NCBI GenBank assembly: GCA_937924525.1
Contig: CALDSU010000013.1
Location: forward strand, 186,001-250,000
Direction: 5' to 3'
Length of the DNA: 64,000 nt
DNA from: an uncultured Bryobacteraceae bacterium
GTDB taxonomy: Bacteria; Acidobacteriota; Terriglobia; Bryobacterales; Bryobacteraceae
This document shows, in pieces, positions 17,863 through 26,235 of this stretch. Position 1 is the stretch's first letter. Each line of letters begins with the position of its first letter. The notes beneath the pieces are model-generated. The model searched no databases. It was not told the DNA's origin and saw only the letters and a program-made list of their open reading frames with translations. A program made the translations under genes and the position numbers.

Positions 17863-19508
17863 GGACGCTGTTCAACCCCCGCCCGATCATTGGCATGCGC
17901 CGCTTGTGTTTCGGTGGGCGTCCGGGGCAGCGTCACCAGGAAGCGCGTGCCCTTCCCCACCGTGCTGCTGACGTCCACTTCGCCGTCATGGTCCTTCACA
18001 ATGCCATAAAGAACCGCCAGGCCGAGGCCGACGCCTTTGCCCTCCGGCTTGGTTGTGAAGAACGGATCGAAGATCTTCCCGAGGTTTTCCGGAGCGATTC
18101 CTTCGCCATTGTCTTCCACCTCGAGTTCCACGGCTTCTCCATCGGCGGCCACCCGCGTACGCACCACCACGCGTCCGTTCTCGCGGCCGTGGAGCGCTTC
18201 GGCTGCGTTGAGCACCAGGTTCAAAACCACCTGCTGGATCTGGGAAGCATCGCAGAAGACGGCAGGCAAATCCGGCTTTAGCTCCAAGTCCACTTTCGCG
18301 TTGGAGAGCTTCAGCTTGTGGTCCACCAACGACACCGTGTTCTGGATCAGCTTGTTGATGTCCGCCGACGCCCGCTGGGGCTTGGAGCGCCGGGAAAAGG
18401 CCAGCAGATCGGACACGATCCGGCCGACCCGGGCGGTCTCGCTGACGATCTGGCCGAGATACTTGCGAAACTCCGCTTCCCGCCCCCGCGGAATGCCGTC
18501 GTCTTTCAGGATGCGCTGGAGCAGCATGCTCAGATTCAGCACGGCGGCGATGGGGTTATTGATCTCGTGCGCCACGCTGGCGGAAAGCTGTCCCAGCGAA
18601 GCCAAGCGGTCCGCCTGCAGCAGTTTCTGGTGCGCCGCCTTCAGTTGCTCGGTCCGCCGCGCAACCTGGGCCTCGAGGTCCTGGGTGAATTGATTGATCT
18701 GCTCCACGGCGGCTTTCAGCCGCTCGCGCATGGTGTTGAAAGAAGCAGCCAGCTCGTCGAGTTCCTGGCTGGAGTGCGGAATAGTGACCGGATGGTCCAA
18801 TTGCATCTGGCCCAAGGCGCGCGTACCCTCGATCAACTCCTGAATGGGACGGCTGACAAAACGCCGGACGAAGACGACGATGAAGCCCGCGATGACCAGC
18901 ACCTCAATCGCGGTCAAGGCAGCTACCTGCAACGCGTAGAGGCGCGACTCATGCTCGATCGGCTCTACCGAGAGCGCGACGTCCAACACGCCCAGCACTT
19001 TGATCGGCTCCGGGTGTGCATGGCACGGCGCCTGGCTGCAGGCCGGTTCGTTGGGGATGGGGGTCACCATGTGGAGCGTGCGTTTTCCCTCCGGACTGAC
19101 GGCATACCGCACCCGCGCATGCACGTCGAGGCTGTGGAGGGGGTGAGCGGTGAGGTGACAACTGCGGCAGACCTCCGATTGGCGGTCGACCCGCATGGGT
19201 CCGCTCATCGGCCGGGTCGTGTGCATCACTTCGCCTTCCCGGTTGTACATGGTGATGCGGTCGATGCCCTGCTTTTCCGCAATCCCCTGCATGATTTCGT
19301 AGACGTTGGCCCGGTGGTCGTCCAGCATCGCCCGCCAGGTGGCGCCGGTGATGCTGCGCGAAAGCTGGTCGGCGCCCACAATCATGGTGTCGAGCAGCCG
19401 GTTCCGTTCGGTGCGGATGGCGTACGCGCTGTATAGCCCGCGGACGATTAAGACAATGATGGTGAGCGAGACGATGAGCTTGAAACTGAGCCGCCGGGAG
19501 AGGCGCAT
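17859..19508 (-). CDS. Heme-c-type periplasmic sensor histidine kinase
   Basis: Transmembrane helices at about 10-30 and 192-215 enclose a periplasmic domain with CRSCH (114-118) and CSQAPCH (157-163), the first a standard heme-c site and the second the longer CX4CH form. A HAMP domain (216-268) and a coiled coil lead to the HisKA box ([10 protein letters not shown]314) and the ATP-binding domain (N box [26 protein letters not shown]). It therefore looks like a redox- or ligand-sensing kinase for the NtrC-type regulator two genes downstream. Several His residues (for example in LHSLDVH and LHMVTP) could give distal heme ligands. It is the first gene of the operon; a promoter within the ~190 bases before the divergent TonB-receptor start was not resolved for this strand. 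Confidence 0.93.
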   Translation of the reverse strand: MRLSRRLSFKLIVSLTIIVLIVRGLYSAYAIRTERNRLLDTMIVGADQLSRSITGATWRAMLDDHRANVYEIMQGIAEKQGIDRITMYNREGEVMHTTRPMSGPMRVDRQSEVCRSCHLTAHPLHSLDVHARVRYAVSPEGKRTLHMVTPIPNEPACSQAPCHAHPEPIKVLGVLDVALSVEPIEHESRLYALQVAALTAIEVLVIAGFIVVFVRRFVSRPIQELIEGTRALGQMQLDHPVTIPHSSQELDELAASFNTMRERLKAAVEQINQFTQDLEAQVARRTEQLKAAHQKLLQADRLASLGQLSASVAHEINNPIAAVLNLSMLLQRILKDDGIPRGREAEFRKYLGQIVSETARVGRIVSDLLAFSRRSKPQRASADINKLIQNTVSLVDHKLKLSNAKVDLELKPDLPAVFCDASQIQQVVLNLVLNAAEALHGRENGRVVVRTRVAADGEAVELEVEDNGEGIAPENLGKIFDPFFTTKPEGKGVGLGLAVLYGIVKDHDGEVDVSSTVGKGTRFLVTLPRTPTETQAAHANDRAGVEQRP

Positions 19509-19648
19509 GGACTAGTCCAAACCCACCATAACATCGCGTGGGGGCGGAGCCTACCCTCTCCTGCCCCGCCGCGGGGGTCGCGGGGGTCGCGCGGTTCGCG
19601 GCGGGCATGCGGCGCAGCGGAGGAACCGGGAGGCGGCGAAGGAAGAAT

Positions 19649-19677
19649 TTGCAATCTGTCGACAGTTGGTGTACGAT
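19649..19677 (+). promoter_or_regulatory. Promoter of the TonB-dependent receptor gene
   Basis: TTGCAA (19649-19654) and TACGAT (19672-19677) are spaced by exactly 17 bases and each match the sigma-70 consensus at 4 of 6 positions. The expected start of transcription is near 19684, about 20 bases before the start codon. Confidence 0.45.
19656..19665. promoter_or_regulatory. Possible operator, palindrome CTGTCGACAG
   Basis: A perfect 10-base palindrome lies inside the promoter spacer. The GT-N2-AC core resembles operators of FadR/FCD-type GntR repressors, and such a repressor is encoded directly downstream of the receptor gene. Ten-base palindromes are common by chance, so position is the main argument. 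Confidence 0.35.
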
Positions 19678-19702
19678 GCGGTCATCCGGATTGGAGGTCT
19701 TT

Positions 19703-22700
19703 GTGCGCATGAAAAGCCGAATGCTGCGTTCTGTCCTGCTCGCCGCGCTGGCCGTCAGCACGTTGAGCGCTCAAAACACGACCGGGGCGATCGTGGGCGC
19801 CGTTCGCGATCCATCCGACGCCATCATCGCTGGGGTGAAGGTCACCGTTCGCAATGAGCAGACCGGCCTGACCCGCGAAACGCTGACAAATGAAGAAGGT
19901 CTGTACCGTTTTCCGCTGCTGCCGGCGGGCACCTACACGGTGAAAGCCGAGAAAGAGGGATTCAAGGCTCAGCAGCAGACCGGTGTACAAATCGAGATCC
20001 TGCAAACGCGCTCGGTCGAATTCCGGCTGGACCTCGGTTCGGTTGCCGAGACGGTGACGGTGGAGACGCGCGCGCCGCTGTTGGAAACGGAATCGTCGCA
20101 GGCCGGCGAAGTGATCAAGACCGAGCAGGTCATCAGCATGCCGCTGAGCGCCCGGCAGTTCATGCAACTGGCGTTTTTGGCGCCGATGGCGACGCCCGCC
20201 ACCAACGACTTCCGGTCGACGGAGATCAACCGGGACACGGCCATGCCGGCCGCCGCCGGCCAACGTCCCGAGCAGAACAACTACCAGATTGACGGGGTGG
20301 ACAACCGGGAGAGCGGGCGGAACAGCCTCGCCCTGGGCGCGTCCGTCGAAGCGATCAGTGAATTTAAGGTGCAGACGGGACTGGCTCCGGCGGAGTTCGG
20401 ACGAGGCGGCGGCGTGATCATCAATGTCGCCACCAAGAGCGGGACCAACCAGTATCACGGCTCGGCGTTCGAGTTTGTGCGGAACGACAAATTCGACGCG
20501 CGGCCGTTCTTTTCCTCACGCGTCAATCCGTTGAAGCGGAACCAGTTTGGCGGAGCGCTGGGCGGTCCGATCCAACGCGATAAGCTGTTCTTCTTCGGCA
20601 ACTACGAAGGGTTCCGCGAAGCGGCCACCGGCAACCCGCCCGTTGGCCGGGCGCCCACGCCCGACGAGCGGAGCGGGCTGTTCACCACGGCGATCGTGGA
20701 CCCGCTGAATAACCGCGCTCCCTTTCCGAACCGGCAGGTTCCGACGACGCGGTTCGACCCCATCTCTCGCCGGATTCTGGATCTGGTGCCCTTGCCGAAC
20801 AACCCCGGGGACCCGGCGCGCAACTTCATTTTCAACGACGTGCCCTCGGGCCGTATCAACCGCGACTACGCGGTGGGCCGCGTGGATTGGAACGCGGGGA
20901 TGAAGGACACGTTGTACGGCCGCTACCTGTTTAACGAAGAAAAGCTGCGCAATCCCCCCACGTTGCCCGCGCCCGCGCTGTCGGGCGGCCGCGATTTCAG
21001 ACTGCGGGGGCAATCCGCCAGCCTGAACTGGAACCACGTGTTCTCGCCTACCCTGGTGAGTTCGGTGAACGTCGGTTACACTCGCTACCGGAACGTTCTG
21101 GCTACGCTCAACTCCTTCCGGCAGGATTTCATTACGCCGGCGGGCATCACCAACACGCTCTCCGCGGTTGATCCGCTATTCTGGGCCGCGCCCAGCGTGA
21201 GCGTGCCAGGCTTTCTGTTCCCGAGTGAAGTGACGCCGAACTACCGCACGATGAACCAGTACCAGCTCACGCAGAATACGATCTGGAACCGGGGCCGCCA
21301 TACCGTGAAGTTCGGCTTTGACGTGCGCCAGATCCGCACGGCGATGTTTTACACCGGCGGGAATGGTTCCACAGCGTTCGCCAACCGCTACACCACCGAC
21401 AATCTGGCCGACTTTCTGCTTGGATTCGCCTCGTCGGCCAGCAAGACGGCGCGCGCCACGCTGTGGGGTTCGAAGATCAATTATGGCGGGCTTTACATTC
21501 AGGACGACTGGAAGATCACGCCGCGCCTGACCTTGAACCTCGGGCTGCGCTGGGAGGCGGAAGGCGCGCTGGCGCAGTCGGACAAGGCGGGCCTTGGCTG
21601 GGACGTGGCGTCCAGCACGATGCTGGTGTCGGAACAGGCGACCAACCGTCCCGCGATCGAATCTTTCTATCGCAACATCCGCCCGGAGATCGCGGTGCGT
21701 TTTGTGCCGCAGGTGGCGCCGTATGACACCGACTGGAACAACTTCCAGCCGCGGATCGGGTTTGCCTACTCGCTGCTGTCGAAGACCGTGATTCGTGGCG
21801 GCTTCGGGATCTATTTCGATTCGCCGCAGATTCAGTCGATGGCGTCGTCGAACGACTTTGCGCCCAACACGCTCCGGCCGATCTGGACTGCGAATCCGAC
21901 GGTGCCGGACCTCGGCTATAACCCGGAAGGCAACACGGCGGCGGAAAACACGTTGCGCACGGCGCCGCTGACCATTTTCCCTTTCATCTCGCGTAACTTC
22001 CCGTATGGCCGGGTTCACCAGTGGAACCTCTCGGTGCAGCATCAGATCGGGAGCAGCTTCGTACTGGAGACGATGTATCAGGGCTCGACGGGGCAAAACC
22101 TGCTGGTGTTCAACAATATCAATTTCCGCGCTCCCGGGCCGGGAGTCGTGCAGCAACTGCTGCCCTGGCCATACTTCGCGCGCATTCAGAACTTCGACAC
22201 CTGGGGCCAGTCCAGTTTTAATGGGCTGGGCGTCAAACTCGAGCAGCGGATGAACCGGGGCATAAGCTACCTGGTGGCGTACACTTTCGGCAAGTCGATT
22301 GACAACGCTTCCACGCTCAACCAGGCTCCGCAATGGACGGATCCGTTCAACCGGCGGTCGGGGCGCGGGCCGTCGGATTTCAATGCCCGGCAGCGCCTGT
22401 CAGCGGCGTATGAATACCAATTTCCCCTCGGCAAAGGCCGTGCCTTCTTCGGGGAGGTGTCGGGCGCGGCGGAGCGCGTCATCAGTGGCTGGGGCGTTCG
22501 AGGTCTGACGTTTCTTCAGAACGGATTGCCGCAGAACGTGACCATGAACCTGGCCCGCGTGGGGATTTGCGCGACGGCCTGCTCGGCGCGCCCGGACCGG
22601 ATTGGCGACGGGAACCTGCCGAAGAGCGAGCGGACGCTTGCGCGTTTTTACGACGTGAATGCGTTCCAACTGCTGGCGTTGGGCGGGGCGGACCGCCGGG

Positions 22701-22945
22701 TCGGCAACGCCGGCCGGAACATCCTGACCAGCGCCGGCATCAATAACTTCGACCTGCAACTGTTTAAGAACACGCGCATCCGCGAAGGCCATAATCTGGA
22801 ATTCCGGTGGGAGCTGTTCAACGCGTTCAATCACACGCAATGGGGAGGCGCGAACACGAACATGGAAGCGCCCGCGCTGTTCGGGGTCATTTCGTCGACG
22901 CGTGCCCCGCGCATCATGCAGTTCGTGCTGCGGTACGCGTTCTAA
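19703..22945 (+). CDS. Oar-like TonB-dependent receptor with carboxypeptidase-regulatory-like domain
   Basis: A signal peptide (SVLLAALAVSTLSAQ) leads to a transthyretin-like carboxypeptidase regulatory domain (about 25-110: TGAIVGAVRDPSDAIIAG, NEEGLYRFPLLPAGTYTV), a plug region (about 120-250) and a long outer-membrane beta-barrel ending in the aromatic terminus VLRYAF. The Oar-like family is greatly expanded in acidobacteria and is thought to take up large substrates such as oligosaccharides or peptides. GGAGG at 19693-19697 sits 5 bases before GTG 19703 and 11 before ATG 19709, so either may start the protein. A strong terminator follows, then a GntR regulator that is the obvious candidate controller. 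Confidence 0.93.
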   Translation: MRMKSRMLRSVLLAALAVSTLSAQNTTGAIVGAVRDPSDAIIAGVKVTVRNEQTGLTRETLTNEEGLYRFPLLPAGTYTVKAEKEGFKAQQQTGVQIEILQTRSVEFRLDLGSVAETVTVETRAPLLETESSQAGEVIKTEQVISMPLSARQFMQLAFLAPMATPATNDFRSTEINRDTAMPAAAGQRPEQNNYQIDGVDNRESGRNSLALGASVEAISEFKVQTGLAPAEFGRGGGVIINVATKSGTNQYHGSAFEFVRNDKFDARPFFSSRVNPLKRNQFGGALGGPIQRDKLFFFGNYEGFREAATGNPPVGRAPTPDERSGLFTTAIVDPLNNRAPFPNRQVPTTRFDPISRRILDLVPLPNNPGDPARNFIFNDVPSGRINRDYAVGRVDWNAGMKDTLYGRYLFNEEKLRNPPTLPAPALSGGRDFRLRGQSASLNWNHVFSPTLVSSVNVGYTRYRNVLATLNSFRQDFITPAGITNTLSAVDPLFWAAPSVSVPGFLFPSEVTPNYRTMNQYQLTQNTIWNRGRHTVKFGFDVRQIRTAMFYTGGNGSTAFANRYTTDNLADFLLGFASSASKTARATLWGSKINYGGLYIQDDWKITPRLTLNLGLRWEAEGALAQSDKAGLGWDVASSTMLVSEQATNRPAIESFYRNIRPEIAVRFVPQVAPYDTDWNNFQPRIGFAYSLLSKTVIRGGFGIYFDSPQIQSMASSNDFAPNTLRPIWTANPTVPDLGYNPEGNTAAENTLRTAPLTIFPFISRNFPYGRVHQWNLSVQHQIGSSFVLETMYQGSTGQNLLVFNNINFRAPGPGVVQQLLPWPYFARIQNFDTWGQSSFNGLGVKLEQRMNRGISYLVAYTFGKSIDNASTLNQAPQWTDPFNRRSGRGPSDFNARQRLSAAYEYQFPLGKGRAFFGEVSGAAERVISGWGVRGLTFLQNGLPQNVTMNLARVGICATACSARPDRIGDGNLPKSERTLARFYDVNAFQLLALGGADRRVGNAGRNILTSAGINNFDLQLFKNTRIREGHNLEFRWELFNAFNHTQWGGANTNMEAPALFGVISSTRAPRIMQFVLRYAF

Positions 22946-22956
22946 CCTGAGTCCTG

Positions 22957-22999
22957 GCGCGGACCGCCGGCGGGTTGGGAGGTCCGCGCTTTTCGTTTT
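22957..22999 (+). terminator. Intrinsic terminator after the TonB receptor gene
   Basis: GCGCGGACC (22957-22965) and GGTCCGCGC (22981-22989) form a perfect 9-bp stem with a 15-base loop, followed by TTTTCGTTTT (22990-22999). This is the clearest Rho-independent terminator in the window, though the downstream gntR gene begins only 17 bases later and may rely on readthrough. Confidence 0.85.
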
Positions 23000-23016
23000 G
23001 CTGGAGGAGCCGTTTT

Positions 23017-23718
23017 GTGCCGCTGGAAACGCTTGCCGCCAACTTCAAGACGGTCTCTCTGCGGGAACACATTGGCGAACTGCTAACCAACGCCATTCTG
23101 TCCGGGGAACTCAAGCCGGGCGACCGGTTGAACGAAAGCGCGCTGGCCCGGCAACTCCACGTCAGCCGGGCGCCGATACGGGAAGCGCTGCAGCAACTGG
23201 AAGAGCAGGGCCTGGTGCTCAACCGGCCCCGCCGCGGCATGTTCGTGGTCTGTTTACAACCCGAGGAGCTCAAGAAGATCACCAGCCTTCGCCTGGTGCT
23301 CGAAGCGGAGGCGCTGGAGCTGGCGCGGGAACGCGTGACGCCGGCGCTGATCCGCCAACTCGACCAGATCGCCACCAGCATGGAGCGGACCCGGGGCATG
23401 AAGGCGATCGAAGCCACGCGTCTCGATCTGGAGTTCCACCGGACGATCTGGAACGCCGGGGGCAATGAGTACCTGGAGAAGATGCTCTCCAACCTCACCG
23501 CGCCGCTGTTCGCCTTCGCGGTGTTGACGATGCCGGAGGCCGCCAAGATGCGGATGATTATCGATTCGCACCGACCGCTGCTGGAGTTTGTTGAAGGCAA
23601 AACGTCGCGCGGCGCGCGGGAGGTGATGTACGAGCACCTCTCGCTGCGTTACCCGGATGCCGCGCAATATGCGTCGCGGGACTTGCGCGCGCTGGCGGCG
23701 CGGCGGAGTGGGAAGTAG
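23017..23718 (+). CDS. GntR-family transcriptional regulator, FCD (FadR) type
   Basis: The N-terminal winged helix-turn-helix is typical (LREHIGELLTNAILSGELKPGD, SRAPIREALQQLEEQGLV, RRGMFV; residues 10-75), and the C-terminal helical FCD ligand/metal domain has its acidic-His pattern (DLEFHRTIWNAG, IDSHRPLLEFVEG, EHL). FCD regulators usually bind small organic acids or sugar acids, often with a metal. GTG 23017 is chosen because GGAGGAG lies 7 bases upstream. Its gene follows the TonB receptor with only a terminator between, and the receptor promoter has a GT-CG-AC palindrome, which together suggest that it regulates the receptor. Confidence 0.9.
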   Translation: MPLETLAANFKTVSLREHIGELLTNAILSGELKPGDRLNESALARQLHVSRAPIREALQQLEEQGLVLNRPRRGMFVVCLQPEELKKITSLRLVLEAEALELARERVTPALIRQLDQIATSMERTRGMKAIEATRLDLEFHRTIWNAGGNEYLEKMLSNLTAPLFAFAVLTMPEAAKMRMIIDSHRPLLEFVEGKTSRGAREVMYEHLSLRYPDAAQYASRDLRALAARRSGK

Positions 23719-23728
23719 CCTGGCTCGG

Positions 23729-24856
23729 CTAGCGGCTCCAGCCGTAGGCGGCCAGCAGAATCTCAAAGATACGGGTGTTGGGCAGGTAGCCCCGCACCCG
23801 TTCGGCGCCCGGGCCCATCGCCATCACGGGCACTTCTTCGCCGGTATGGGTGTTGTCGATGCGCACGAACGGGAGGCGGATCGCATCGCTCCGCTGGCCG
23901 GCCTGTCTGGCCTCCCACTCGTCCCAGCCCTTGAGCAGAGGCTCTTCAGGCCGGCCGCCCACGACGCGCAGGTCGAAGGAATGGTCCGCGGCGAACAGCA
24001 GCAGCGTTTCCTGAAGGTTCACCATGCCGGCCAGTTCGCGGATGAGTCGGTCGAAGCGGACCAGCCGGTCCAACCCGGCGCGAGGATGATTGGTGTGGGC
24101 ATCGGACTCGATCATCAGAAAAAATCCCTTGGGGTTCCGGGAGAGTGCGCGCACGGCCTTGCGCGCGGCCTCGGCAAGGTCGATGGGTCCGTCGACGACC
24201 GCCAGGGCGCGCCGGGCGTCCGCCGGCACCTCCCCGAGCGAGCGGAGGATCGGGCGGTTGTGACGGCGGGCGACTTCATCGAGGTTCTGGCCCTCTTTCT
24301 CAACCGCTTCGTAGATCCGCTGCCGGCCGGGCCCGAACAGGATATCGACGCCGTCACCAAAGCGGGGCTCGAAAATCTGCAAGAAGAGCTTGCCCAGCTC
24401 CCTTCGGATGTTGGCGTGGCCGTAGCAGGCGGCGGGGGTGGCGTCGGCGATGGTGACGTCGGACAGGACGCCGGTGGCCAGGCCGCGTTCCTCGGCGTAT
24501 TCGAGGATGGTTTTGAGGACCGTGCCATCCTGCTTGCCGGGCACGGCGTCCGCCCCCTGGCTGATGACGCCGTTGCGGGTTTTCTGGCCGGTCACAAGGG
24601 CGGTCATGCCGGCGGCCGAGTCGCTGACCCAGGAGTTGGCCGTAGAGGTGTCCATCAGGGCGAGGTGAGGCCAGCTCTGGATGAACAGTTTCAAGGGGGC
24701 GCCGTGGCCGGCGATACTGGCGGCGTGCACGGTGGCTACGCCGCCGGCGTCCGCCAGCAGCAGAATGACGTTCTTGGCGCGTTTGGGTTTCTTCGCGTCG
24801 GCGGGCAGGGGGCCGAGGGCGCAAATCAGAAGAAGACAAACCAACGATCGCAACAT
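23729..24856 (-). CDS. Secreted alkaline phosphatase
   Basis: A signal peptide (MLRSLVCLLLICALGPLPADA) is followed by a PhoA-superfamily phosphomonoesterase. The catalytic serine is in WVSDSAAGMTALVTG (about 80-92), the first metal-binding Asp in LLLADAGG, and later zinc/magnesium ligands in ESDAHTNHP, FAADHSFD and IDNTHTGEEVPVMAMGP. These cover the usual two-zinc plus magnesium site, with the common DGMG replaced by DAGG. It would hydrolyse phosphate monoesters in the periplasm. It is convergent with gntR (10 bases between stops), and a tRNA-Arg gene follows upstream on the same strand. Confidence 0.9.
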   Translation of the reverse strand: MLRSLVCLLLICALGPLPADAKKPKRAKNVILLLADAGGVATVHAASIAGHGAPLKLFIQSWPHLALMDTSTANSWVSDSAAGMTALVTGQKTRNGVISQGADAVPGKQDGTVLKTILEYAEERGLATGVLSDVTIADATPAACYGHANIRRELGKLFLQIFEPRFGDGVDILFGPGRQRIYEAVEKEGQNLDEVARRHNRPILRSLGEVPADARRALAVVDGPIDLAEAARKAVRALSRNPKGFFLMIESDAHTNHPRAGLDRLVRFDRLIRELAGMVNLQETLLLFAADHSFDLRVVGGRPEEPLLKGWDEWEARQAGQRSDAIRLPFVRIDNTHTGEEVPVMAMGPGAERVRGYLPNTRIFEILLAAYGWSR

Positions 24857-24885
24857 AGCCTCCCAGTGTAGCGGCCCTCGGGAGG

Positions 24886-24962
24886 TGGCGCGCCCGGAGA
24901 GACTCGAACTCCCGACCTACTGGTTCGAAGCCAGCCGCTCTATCCGCCTGAGCTACGGGCGC
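24886..24962 (-). tRNA. tRNA-Arg (anticodon TCG)
   Basis: The reverse strand folds into a cloverleaf: acceptor GCGCCCG/CGGGCGC, D-stem GCTC/GAGC, anticodon stem GCTGG/CCAGT with loop CTTCGAA, T-loop TTCGAGT, discriminator G and encoded CCA. The UCG anticodon reads CGA/CGG arginine codons. Its sequence is very close to the tRNA-Arg(ACG) at 10793, differing mainly in the D-loop and anticodon arm. Confidence 0.95.
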
Positions 24963-24974
24963 GCGTCACCCGCT

Positions 24975-24980
24975 ATTATA
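24975..24980 (-). promoter_or_regulatory. -10 box of tRNA-Arg(TCG)
   Basis: The reverse strand reads TATAAT, a perfect -10 consensus, ending 12 bases before the tRNA. The -35 region is weak (CTTCCG/TTCCGG at about 16-17 bases). Confidence 0.55.
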
Positions 24981-25009
24981 CTGGGCGGCAGTTGGCCGGA
25001 AGGAGATGC

Positions 25010-25606
25010 GTGACGACAGGCAATCAGGAAATCGAGATCAAACTGCGCGTGGAGGACGCCGCCAAGGCGCGGGGCATGCTGCGGGAGGCCGGCTTTCGGG
25101 TGCGGAAGCGGAGGGTCTTCGAAGCCAATCGCGTTTATGATACGGCGGCACGGTCGTTGCGGGCGGCCAAACAGCTTCTGCGCCTGCGGACGGTGGGCGC
25201 CCGGAACCAGCTGACGTTCAAAGGCGCGCCGCTGCCCGGAAAACACAAGAAGCGCGAAGAGTGGGAATTGACGGTGGCAGACGCCGCAGCCATGGAGGCG
25301 ATCCTGACGCGGCTAGGCTACCAACTCATGTTCCGGTACGAAAAATACCGTACCGAGTACAGCCGGGCGGAGGAACCGGGGGTGGTCACGGTGGATGAGA
25401 CGCCCATCGGGACGTTTTTGGAATTGGAGGGGCCGCCGGGCTGGATTGACCGGACAGCCCGGGAGTTGGGATTCGGCGCCGCCGATTACATCACGTTGAG
25501 CTACGGATCCCTGTATATGGAATACTGCCAAGTCCGAGGCGTGACGCCTGGCCACATGGTGTTCGCGGCGACCGGGGCGCGGGCGCGGGGCGCGGGGCGG
25601 CGATAA
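25010..25606 (+). CDS. CYTH-domain protein (triphosphate tunnel metalloenzyme)
   Basis: The 198-residue product has the CYTH signature ExExK near its N-terminus (QEIEIKLRV) and further basic/acidic strands of the tunnel (LLRLRTVG, NQLTFKG, KKREEWELTV, KYRTEYS, TVDETPIGTFLELEG). The family binds triphosphates in a beta-tunnel with Mg/Mn and includes class IV adenylate cyclases, thiamine triphosphatases and inorganic triphosphatases; the substrate cannot be fixed here. The spacing and the ELEG motif resemble the CyaB branch. GTG 25010 follows AAGGAGA. The last 15 residues are Ala/Arg/Gly-rich and probably disordered. Confidence 0.85.
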   Translation: MTTGNQEIEIKLRVEDAAKARGMLREAGFRVRKRRVFEANRVYDTAARSLRAAKQLLRLRTVGARNQLTFKGAPLPGKHKKREEWELTVADAAAMEAILTRLGYQLMFRYEKYRTEYSRAEEPGVVTVDETPIGTFLELEGPPGWIDRTARELGFGAADYITLSYGSLYMEYCQVRGVTPGHMVFAATGARARGAGRR

Positions 25607-25664
25607 CCGGCGGGTAAGCGCCGGCGCTGGGCCGGGCACCTGGCACGAGCGAAGGTCTCGGGAA

Positions 25665-26204
25665 TCAGCCTGGATCGTCGGCCGGCGCGGGCGGATCGAA
25701 CAGGCCGATCTGCTCGGCGGGCGGCTGCTTGGGTTTCTTCCGGGTAAGCGGACTGGCCACAACCCCGAGCACCTCAATCGTGGAGATCGCCTGCCTGGGG
25801 ACAAAGAGGCGCTGGTGATTGCCCGCCGAGTCCGGAGGCGTGAGGGTGAATCCCTGGGGAAGGCATTGCAGCAGGTCGTTGGGCAGAATGCCGTCGTACA
25901 GATCGCCGTCCCGGAGACGGACCCGAACCCACAAGCCGGCAAGCTTTGGCCGGGTGGTAAAGATCTTGCGGGCGGGCCCGGCGCCGGAGAGATCGAAATC
26001 CCGAACAAAAAAAACGACTTTGACGGTGGAGAAAGGAACCAGGGTCAACTCGCCGGAGGGGGAAAGCAGTTCGACGCCCTCCGCTTGGAGGTACGTCAGG
26101 GGGTTGACGAACCCGTGCAGCGGTTCTCGGTCAAAGCGCTGAATACAGACCTTCTTGGACGTCGACCCCGGCAAACCGCTCGACCAGTCCCTTCTTTGTT
26201 TCAA
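25665..26204 (-). CDS. Conserved hypothetical protein of acidobacterial type
   Basis: The family has no known function that I can name. The recognisable body runs from KKVCIQRFDREPLHGFVNP through VKVVFFVRDFD, WVRVRLRDGDLYDGILPND and GNHQRLFVPRQAISTIEVLG, an all-beta texture with no catalytic motif, signal peptide or membrane segment. It resembles small cytoplasmic domains that are sometimes annotated as PilZ-like or DUF6982, but I cannot confirm either. The start is uncertain: TTG 26204 and TTG 26174 are both in frame, and there is no ATG. It is divergent from xerD with about 30 bases between the starts. Confidence 0.6.
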   Translation of the reverse strand: MKQRRDWSSGLPGSTSKKVCIQRFDREPLHGFVNPLTYLQAEGVELLSPSGELTLVPFSTVKVVFFVRDFDLSGAGPARKIFTTRPKLAGLWVRVRLRDGDLYDGILPNDLLQCLPQGFTLTPPDSAGNHQRLFVPRQAISTIEVLGVVASPLTRKKPKQPPAEQIGLFDPPAPADDPG

Positions 26205-26235
26205 ACAATTTCCGAGTTATTGTATCATTGGCACG

